A DNA stretch of 64,000 nucleotides from Pseudoalteromonas luteoviolacea NCIMB 1942 (GTDB taxonomy: Bacteria > Pseudomonadota > Gammaproteobacteria > Enterobacterales > Alteromonadaceae), in NCBI RefSeq assembly GCF_001625595.1, contig NZ_AUXT01000147.1, positions 1 to 64,000 of the forward strand, read 5' to 3'. Position numbers and translations under genes: made by a program. This document shows positions 58,016 to 64,000 of this stretch, in pieces (within the stretch, counting starts at the first letter, position 1; the number at the start of each line of letters is the position of its first letter). Below the pieces are notes generated by a model. That model did no database searches. It was given only the letters and a program-made list of their open reading frames with translations, and had not been told where the DNA came from.

Positions 58016-58840
58016 TTACTTAGTACGACGACGTACGATAAATTTATCAGTACGCTTGTTCTTACGTGTCTTAGCACCTTTAGTAGGCTTACCCCATGGA
58101 GACACAGGGTGACGACCACCAGATGTACGACCTTCACCACCACCGTGTGGGTGGTCAATCGGGTTCATGGCAACACCACGAACTGTAGGACGGATACCAC
58201 GCCAACGATTAGCACCAGCTTTACCTAGTGAACGTAGCATGTGTTCAGCGTTACCTACTTCACCGATAGTTGCGCGGCAATCCGCTTCAACTTTACGCAT
58301 TTCACCTGAACGTAGACGTAGAGTCACGTACTGGCCTTCACGCGCTAGGATCTGTACATATGCACCAGCAGAACGTGCAATCTGAGCACCTTTACCAGGC
58401 TTAAGCTCAACATTGTGTACTGTAGTACCTACTGGGATGTTACGCATTGGTAATGTGTTACCAGCTTTGATTGGTGCATCAACACCAGACTGGATTGCAT
58501 CACCTGCTTTAACACCTTTAGGTGCGATGATGTAACGACGTTCACCGTCTGCATATAATACAAGAGCGATGTTTGCGCTACGGTTTGGATCGTACTCTAG
58601 ACGCTCAACTACAGCTGGAATGCCGTCTTTAGTGCGTTTAAAGTCAATTATACGATAGTGATGCTTGTGACCACCACCGATATGACGAACCGTGATACGA
58701 CCGTTGTTGTTACGACCACCTGATTTAGAGTTCTTCTCTAGTAGCGGAGCGTATGGCTTACCCTTGTGTAGATCAGGGTTAACCACTTTAACGACGTGAC
58801 GACGACCCGCAGAAGTTGGTTTACACTTTTGAAGTGCCAT
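58016..58840 (-). CDS. rplB: 50S ribosomal protein L2
   Basis: A 274-residue protein near the peptidyl-transferase centre. [17 protein letters not shown] and the conserved C-terminal [22 protein letters not shown] (contains the functional His) are intact. Confidence 0.98.
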   Translation of the reverse strand: MALQKCKPTSAGRRHVVKVVNPDLHKGKPYAPLLEKNSKSGGRNNNGRITVRHIGGGHKHHYRIIDFKRTKDGIPAVVERLEYDPNRSANIALVLYADGERRYIIAPKGVKAGDAIQSGVDAPIKAGNTLPMRNIPVGTTVHNVELKPGKGAQIARSAGAYVQILAREGQYVTLRLRSGEMRKVEADCRATIGEVGNAEHMLRSLGKAGANRWRGIRPTVRGVAMNPIDHPHGGGEGRTSGGRHPVSPWGKPTKGAKTRKNKRTDKFIVRRRTK

Positions 58841-58857
58841 AATTCTAACTCCCCTTA

Positions 58858-59160
58858 TTACTCGGCGCCGCCGACAAAGTCTAGCTCGCTGCCTTCTTTA
58901 AGAGTAACGTAGGCTTTCTTCCAGTCTGAACGACGGCCGAAACGCATGCCTGTACGCTTTGTTTTACCCTTAACATTTAGAGTGCGAACACCAGTTACTT
59001 CTACTTCAAAAAGCTTTTCAACAGCTGCTTTAACTTCAGCTTTGTTTGCATCTTTTGCTACTTTGAACACAATAGTGTTGTTCGCTTCAGCAGAGACTGT
59101 GCTTTTCTCAGAGATGTGTGGAGCAAGAATTACTTTTAAAAGACGTTCTTCACTGATCAT
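58858..59160 (-). CDS. rplW: 50S ribosomal protein L23
   Basis: A 100-residue protein at the tunnel exit and docking site for trigger factor and [18 protein letters not shown] and the [18 protein letters not shown] loop match the family. The start overlaps the rplD stop (ATGA). Confidence 0.98.
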   Translation of the reverse strand: MISEERLLKVILAPHISEKSTVSAEANNTIVFKVAKDANKAEVKAAVEKLFEVEVTGVRTLNVKGKTKRTGMRFGRRSDWKKAYVTLKEGSELDFVGGAE

Positions 59161-59759
59161 GCTAATGACTCCTCAAGTTGCTTCACAGCACCAGCAGTAA
59201 TTAGAACCTTATCGAAAGCGATTAGGCTTACTGGATCGATGCCAGCTACGTCACGAGTATCAACCTTGTACAGGTTACGAGATGAAAGGAATAGATTCTC
59301 ATCTACTTCTTCAGTCACGATTAATACGTCTTTTAGCTCAAGCTCTTTAAGCTTAGCTACTAGTTCTTTAGTCTTAGGTGCTTCTAAACCGAAGTTTTCA
59401 ACAACAATAAGACGCTCTTGACGAACTAGTTCAGATAAGATGCTCTTGATCGCACCGCGATACATCTTACGGTTAACTTTTTGGCTGTGATCTTGCGGCT
59501 TAGCTGCAAAGCTCACACCACCGCTGCGCCAGATTGGGCTGCGGATTGTACCAGCACGTGCACGGCCAGTACCTTTTTGGCGGAATGGTTTCTTACCACC
59601 ACCACGTACTTCAGAACGCGTCTTCTGAGCTTTAGTACCTTGACGAGCACCTGCTGCGTAAGCAACAACTACTTGGTGTACTAATGCTTCGTTAAACTCA
59701 CGTCCAAAAGTAGCTTCGGAAACTTCAAGCGCACCAGCGCCTTTAATTGCTAATTCCAT
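59157..59759 (-). CDS. rplD: 50S ribosomal protein L4, candidate S10 operon autoregulator
   Basis: A 200-residue protein. [29 protein letters not shown] and the extended loop [19 protein letters not shown] are diagnostic. In E. coli free L4 represses its own operon through the S10 leader by termination and translation control; the leader hairpins here (60797-60898) make that plausible. ATG 59759 fits the family start better than the preceding GTG. Confidence 0.97.
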   Translation of the reverse strand: MELAIKGAGALEVSEATFGREFNEALVHQVVVAYAAGARQGTKAQKTRSEVRGGGKKPFRQKGTGRARAGTIRSPIWRSGGVSFAAKPQDHSQKVNRKMYRGAIKSILSELVRQERLIVVENFGLEAPKTKELVAKLKELELKDVLIVTEEVDENLFLSSRNLYKVDTRDVAGIDPVSLIAFDKVLITAGAVKQLEESLA

Positions 59760-59776
59760 CACTAAATCTCCAGGAC

Positions 59777-60412
59777 TTATGCTTTAACAGCAGGTTTAAC
59801 GACAACGTCGCCGCCGATAGCGCCAGGTACTGCACCTTTAACTAAAAGCAGGTTACGTTCAGCGTCAACACGAACTAGTTCAAGGTTCTGTGTCGTAGAA
59901 CGAACATTACCCATTTGACCGGCCATTTTCTTACCTTTGAAAACTTTACCAGGAGACTGGTTTTGACCGATTGAACCAGGAGCACGGTGAGATAGAGAGT
60001 TACCGTGTGTAGCGTCTTGCATGCTGAAGTTCCAGCGCTTAACACCACCTTGGAAACCTTTACCTTTTGAAGTACCAGTAACGTCTACTTTTTTCACTTC
60101 AGTGAAAAGTTCAACAGTTAGTTCTGAACCTACTTCAAACTCACCTTCTCCGCCGTTAAGACGGAATTCCCACAGGCCACGACCCGCTTCAACGCCAGCT
60201 TTAGCGAAGTGACCCGCTGCTGGTTTGTTTACACGGCTTGCTTTTTTCTCGCCTGCAGTAACTTGAAGCGCGTTATAACCGTCTGTTGCGTCAGATTTAA
60301 TCTGAGTAACACGGTTAGGCGTCGCTTCGATAACTGTCACAGGGATAGATACACCATCTTCAGTGAAGATACGTGTCATACCCACTTTACGACCGACTAG
60401 ACCTAATGCCAT
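59777..60412 (-). CDS. rplC: 50S ribosomal protein L3
   Basis: A 211-residue early-assembly protein. [20 protein letters not shown] start, [16 protein letters not shown] and [20 protein letters not shown] with the methylatable Gln region. Confidence 0.98.
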   Translation of the reverse strand: MALGLVGRKVGMTRIFTEDGVSIPVTVIEATPNRVTQIKSDATDGYNALQVTAGEKKASRVNKPAAGHFAKAGVEAGRGLWEFRLNGGEGEFEVGSELTVELFTEVKKVDVTGTSKGKGFQGGVKRWNFSMQDATHGNSLSHRAPGSIGQNQSPGKVFKGKKMAGQMGNVRSTTQNLELVRVDAERNLLLVKGAVPGAIGGDVVVKPAVKA

Positions 60413-60439
60413 TTTCCTAAAACCTCTCTAATCTTTCGA

Positions 60440-60760
<321 letters not shown>

Positions 60761-60789
60761 TCAATTAAAAGAGCATTTAAAAAGAGCAT

Positions 60790-60898
60790 AAAAAAACCTC
60801 CGAAACTATCTTAAAATACTTAAGAAGTCGGTTGTTCTTTTATTTCTACCATTGAACTCCAAATCGGAGTTCCTGTTTAATAGTCTGAAATCCAGACT
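60790..60898 (-). promoter_or_regulatory. S10 operon leader with three hairpins, attenuator-like
   Basis: Reading the minus strand in order: AGTCTG/CAGACT (60882-60898), GAACTCC/GGAGTTC (60854-60872), both with GATTT-type 5-base loops, then a longer element CCGA...CTTAA/TTAAG...TCGG (60800-60831) followed at once by a T run (60790-60796). The last looks like a terminator 40-50 bases before rpsJ. The arrangement resembles the E. coli S10 leader where L4 acts; the comparison is structural only. Confidence 0.7.
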
Positions 60899-60941
60899 TT
60901 TCATTTAACTTTCAGCGGCCAGAAGCCGAGAAAGTTTGCAC

Positions 60942-60969
60942 ATTATAAGGATACTGGTGATAAATGCAA
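60942..60969 (-). promoter_or_regulatory. S10 operon sigma-70 promoter
   Basis: On the minus strand TTGCAT, a 16-base spacer and TATAAT. Transcription would start near 60935, giving a leader of about 180 bases. Confidence 0.8.
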
Positions 60970-61249
60970 CAACTAAATGCAATAATTTTGTCGCATCGCC
61001 ACTGTCCAACCAGCAAAGGTAAAAACACCGCAGACAAAATAAATTATCTGCACATTTTAGCGTCATATTTATCAGCGTGTTCATCCTCGTACTATACTTA
61101 TCGACAGAGTTTAAGATGAAACACCAACACAAATGACATAAACGCGGGGCCTCAGCGTATTACCAAGGTTCTGCAAGAACCCTCTGGACAATGGTCAGTC
61201 CAGTTAATCCCTGATATTCTATTGCAAAAATTAATACTTGGTACTGCGT
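60970..61249. other. Intergenic region before plsB
   Basis: Divergent spacer holding the plsB promoter. Between about 61150 and 61210 the repeated words GTTCTGCAAGAACC and TGGTCAGTCCAG suggest short hairpins. No gene or recognised operator was found. Confidence 0.4.
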
Positions 61250-63676
61250 ATGCGCTTATTATCACAAAGCTTCAATGTGCTCGCTCGGTGGACAAATTGG
61301 CTCCTGGTTAAAAGTAAACTGTTACCGGAAGACCCCGTTTCACAGTTTGATCTCGACCCTAGCCTGCCTACTTTTTATGTGACTCGATTAAATTCTCATG
61401 CAGATCTCGCAGCGTTGGACCGTATGTGCAAACAGCTTGGCCTACCAAGCCCCATGCAAAAGCAAAAAATCGGCAGTACTGAAGTGCCTCGTTTTATTGC
61501 AATGCAAAACCCAACGCCATTGTTTTCTAAAACCGCTAAAACCAGCAATGCTTTACAGCTGAGCAAAGAAATCTTTCACGCATTGAAAGCAAATCCAACT
61601 ATCAAAGCACAGATCCTTCCTGTTTCGGTTTTTTGGGGCAGAGATCCCGGTAAAGAAAAACCTGGTCTCGCTACCTTGTTAGGCCACTCACTCACTCCGA
61701 GCTGGCTTAGAAAAAGTTTTGTACTCTTATTTTCTGGACGCGATAATTTAGTGCGTTTCTCGGCTCCAATTGCTGTGGAGCAATTAATGAATGACAAAGC
61801 CGACGTTGAAGAACTACCTCAAAAATTATTGCGTGTAGCCCGTGTGCACTTTCGTCGCCAACAGCTTGCTGCCACGGGGCCAAAGTTGCCTTCTCGGGAA
61901 GCATTGTTTAATTCTATCTTAGCCGCACCAAGCATCAAGAAAGCCATCGCAGAGGAAGCCAAAGCAAAAGGTTTGAACCACCACGAAGCACGACTCAATG
62001 CCCAAGAGTTACTAGATGAAATTGCCGCCAATTATTCAGATGCCATGGTCAGAGTAGCCGACCGCATTTTAACTTGGTTATGGAATAAACTTTACAATGG
62101 TATTGAAGTCAAAAATGCTGATGAAGTGCGCGCTTTAGCAGACAAAGGCCATGAAATAATCTATGTACCATGTCATCGCAGTCACATGGATTACTTACTT
62201 TTGACCTACGTGATTTACCATCAAGGGCTGGTGCCACCTCATATCGCGGCGGGAGTTAATCTTAACTTCTTCCCTGCGGGTGGCATTTTTAGGCGCTCGG
62301 GTGCATTCTTTATACGCCGCTCTTTTGCAGGTAATAAACTTTATTCAACGGTATTCAAAGAGTACCTCAGCCAGCTGTTTATTAAAGGTTACTCAGTGAA
62401 ATTCTATACTGAGGGAGGTCGTAGCCGCACAGGTAGACTGCTACCACCAAAAACCGGCATGCTCGCCATGACAATGCAATCAATGCTGCGCGGCATCGAT
62501 CGCCCTATCTCAATCGTGCCTGTCTACATCGGCTATGAGCACGTGATGGAAATAAATACCTACCTCAAAGAGCTCGCAGGTAATAGTAAGAAAAATGAGT
62601 CCGTACTTGGCGTATTTAAGGCGATAAAGAACCTCAGAAACTACGGACGTGGCTACTTAAACTTTGGCCAGCCCATACACCTTAATCAATACTTAAATGA
62701 GCATCAACCGGACTGGCGCCAGTCGATTTCAGCTGACGACGCCTCCAAGCCACAATGGCTCAATAGTCAAGTAGCCAATGTCGCAGATCAAATAATGACG
62801 AATATCAATGCCAGTGCCGCGTTGAATGTCATCAATTTGGTAGCAACGATATTGCTCAGCAATGAACAATTTGCCCTTAGTAGACAGAAACTCATTGAGC
62901 AGTTGCGTTTTTACATGGCTTTGCAAAAGCGAGCTAAGTACAGTGATTACGTCACACAGCCTAGTGAAGATGCAGAAGCATTGCTTGAGCATGCGCTTAA
63001 ACTTGAAAAGCTCGAAGTACTACAAGATGGTTTAGGTGACATCATTACGATAAAAGAGCAGGAACGTACACTATTCAATTACTATCGTAATAACATTTTG
63101 CATTTATTCGCAGTCCCAAGCGTGATCGCGCAAATGCTCTTTAATCGCTACGAGGTGACACTTGAAGCGTGCGAAGAAAAGCTAACAGCACTGTACCCAC
63201 TTTTTGCGAAAGAGTGGTTTTTAACGCCAATGCGCGAAAGTTATATTCAAGACATACTCAATAGTTTTGCTGAGCACAATTTGATTACTTTTGATGGGTC
63301 GCAAGCCGTCACCAACAAAGACAACAGTGCACTTACTAAGCTAGAAATGTTAGGAAAGGTGTGTCATCTGACGCTAGAGCGCTACGCCATCACCAGTAGT
63401 TTGATCTTAAAACATCAAGATATAAAGCGGACGGAGTTAGAAAGTGAAAGCGAAATTTTGGCTAATCGATTGGGGACACTACACGGCATTAAAAGCCCTG
63501 AGTTCTTCGATAAAAAGGTACTGAGCAACTTTATCAACACCTTGAAGGAGCAAGAGTATATTGCTATCTCTGAACAACAAACTATCAGCGCAGCAGCACC
63601 ATTGAACTTGTTGCAGCAACATCTAAATGATTTATTGCCAGCACGGATCTGGCAATCCATTCACGATACACTTTAA
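61250..63676 (+). CDS. plsB: Glycerol-3-phosphate 1-O-acyltransferase PlsB
   Basis: About 808 residues, the usual PlsB length. It acylates glycerol 3-phosphate at position 1, the first step of phospholipid synthesis, at the inner membrane. The acyltransferase blocks are HRSHMDYLLL (HX4D), GAFFIRRSF, EGGRSRTGRLLPPKTGML and the ISIVPVYIGYE region. The reading frame extends to a TTG at 61238, but ATG 61250 is the more natural start. Confidence 0.96.
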   Translation: MRLLSQSFNVLARWTNWLLVKSKLLPEDPVSQFDLDPSLPTFYVTRLNSHADLAALDRMCKQLGLPSPMQKQKIGSTEVPRFIAMQNPTPLFSKTAKTSNALQLSKEIFHALKANPTIKAQILPVSVFWGRDPGKEKPGLATLLGHSLTPSWLRKSFVLLFSGRDNLVRFSAPIAVEQLMNDKADVEELPQKLLRVARVHFRRQQLAATGPKLPSREALFNSILAAPSIKKAIAEEAKAKGLNHHEARLNAQELLDEIAANYSDAMVRVADRILTWLWNKLYNGIEVKNADEVRALADKGHEIIYVPCHRSHMDYLLLTYVIYHQGLVPPHIAAGVNLNFFPAGGIFRRSGAFFIRRSFAGNKLYSTVFKEYLSQLFIKGYSVKFYTEGGRSRTGRLLPPKTGMLAMTMQSMLRGIDRPISIVPVYIGYEHVMEINTYLKELAGNSKKNESVLGVFKAIKNLRNYGRGYLNFGQPIHLNQYLNEHQPDWRQSISADDASKPQWLNSQVANVADQIMTNINASAALNVINLVATILLSNEQFALSRQKLIEQLRFYMALQKRAKYSDYVTQPSEDAEALLEHALKLEKLEVLQDGLGDIITIKEQERTLFNYYRNNILHLFAVPSVIAQMLFNRYEVTLEACEEKLTALYPLFAKEWFLTPMRESYIQDILNSFAEHNLITFDGSQAVTNKDNSALTKLEMLGKVCHLTLERYAITSSLILKHQDIKRTELESESEILANRLGTLHGIKSPEFFDKKVLSNFINTLKEQEYIAISEQQTISAAAPLNLLQQHLNDLLPARIWQSIHDTL

Positions 63677-63693
63677 TAATAATGCGTCAGTGC

Positions 63694-64000
63694 CTAGCGC
63701 AGGCGCATTACGCCTTCTTGAATGGTCGAAGCAACCAATTCACCCTGACGGTTAAAAAACTGCCCGCGAACCAAGCCTCTACCGTTGCTGGCACTTGGAC
63801 TGTCCACACTATAAAGCATCCAATCATCTAACCTAAATGGACGATGGAACCACATAGCATGATCTATGGTTGCCACTTGCATATTTGGCTGCATAAAAGA
63901 GAGCCCATGTGGCTGTAATGCCGTTGGCAAAAACTCAAAGTCAGATGCATACGCCAAAAGATAATTATGAATACGTCTTTCATCTGGCATCTTTCCATTG
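63694..64000 (-). CDS. tesB: Acyl-CoA thioesterase II, C-terminal part (cut by the window edge)
   Basis: The last 102 residues of TesB; the reading frame runs on past the right edge, with N-G-K before the internal Met. [40 protein letters not shown] and [19 protein letters not shown] match the double-hotdog thioesterase that hydrolyses acyl-CoA. The Asp of ATIDHAMWF corresponds to the catalytic Asp of E. coli TesB. It converges on plsB with 17 bases between. Confidence 0.95.
   Translation of the reverse strand, partial: NGKMPDERRIHNYLLAYASDFEFLPTALQPHGLSFMQPNMQVATIDHAMWFHRPFRLDDWMLYSVDSPSASNGRGLVRGQFFNRQGELVASTIQEGVMRLR

Overview
The window looks like chromosomal DNA of a marine gammaproteobacterium in the Alteromonadales, most probably Pseudoalteromonas. 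This rests on moderate-to-low GC, several neighbourhoods conserved in gammaproteobacteria (pilMNOPQ-aroK-aroB-damX-dam-rpe-gph-trpS divergent from ponA; metJ/metBL next to rpmE-priA-ftsN-like-hslVU), abundant chemoreceptors and a hut locus. The genus is inferred from protein style and gene order, not from a search. I saw no tRNA, rRNA, CRISPR array, insertion sequence or prophage. About 53 genes are called; tesB is cut by the right edge.

Layout. 1-2.5 kb: a secreted beta-repeat protein convergent with a hybrid histidine kinase. 2.6-6.9 kb: a lysine riboswitch followed by a tight four-gene operon (DapA, DapD-like acyltransferase, PLP decarboxylase, M14 desuccinylase/aspartoacylase-like enzyme). 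This is the most interesting locus: it resembles a self-contained, lysine-repressed alternative or modified lysine branch. 7.1-19.1 kb (minus strand): trpS, gph, rpe, dam, damX, aroB, aroK and the type IV pilus operon pilMNOPQ, with two small plus-strand genes between dam and rpe. 19.3-21.8 kb: ponA (PBP1a). 21.9-26.1 kb: metL-metB divergent from metJ, with MetJ boxes between. 26.2-33.6 kb: malic enzyme, rpmE, priA, a SPOR protein, hslVU behind a sigma-32-like promoter, and a DUF971 gene. 33.7-37.2 kb: an HBM-domain chemoreceptor and a glycosyltransferase/PAP2 pair. 37.4-43.8 kb: rraA, then a partial hut locus (hutG, hutI, hutC with a palindromic operator) carrying a degenerate GGDEF-EAL gene behind hutI, and a small NAD-binding protein. 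44-48.3 kb: two chemoreceptors. 48.4-55.4 kb: hemN with an FNR box, then accessory-looking genes: a secreted PLA2-like protein, a small membrane protein, a VAO-type flavoprotein and a secreted lectin/discoidin/fibrinogen-domain protein. 55.8-60.8 kb: the complete S10 ribosomal protein operon with a strong promoter and an attenuator-like leader. 61.2-64 kb: plsB and partial tesB.

Themes. Regulation is unusually readable: lysine riboswitch with a switchable hairpin system at the dapA start, MetJ boxes, a HutC palindrome, a sigma-32-type promoter for hslVU, an FNR box for hemN and an S10 leader hairpin set. The S10 operon ends in a terminator and is followed by an unrelated secreted-protein gene rather than by rplN, so it is detached from the spc operon.
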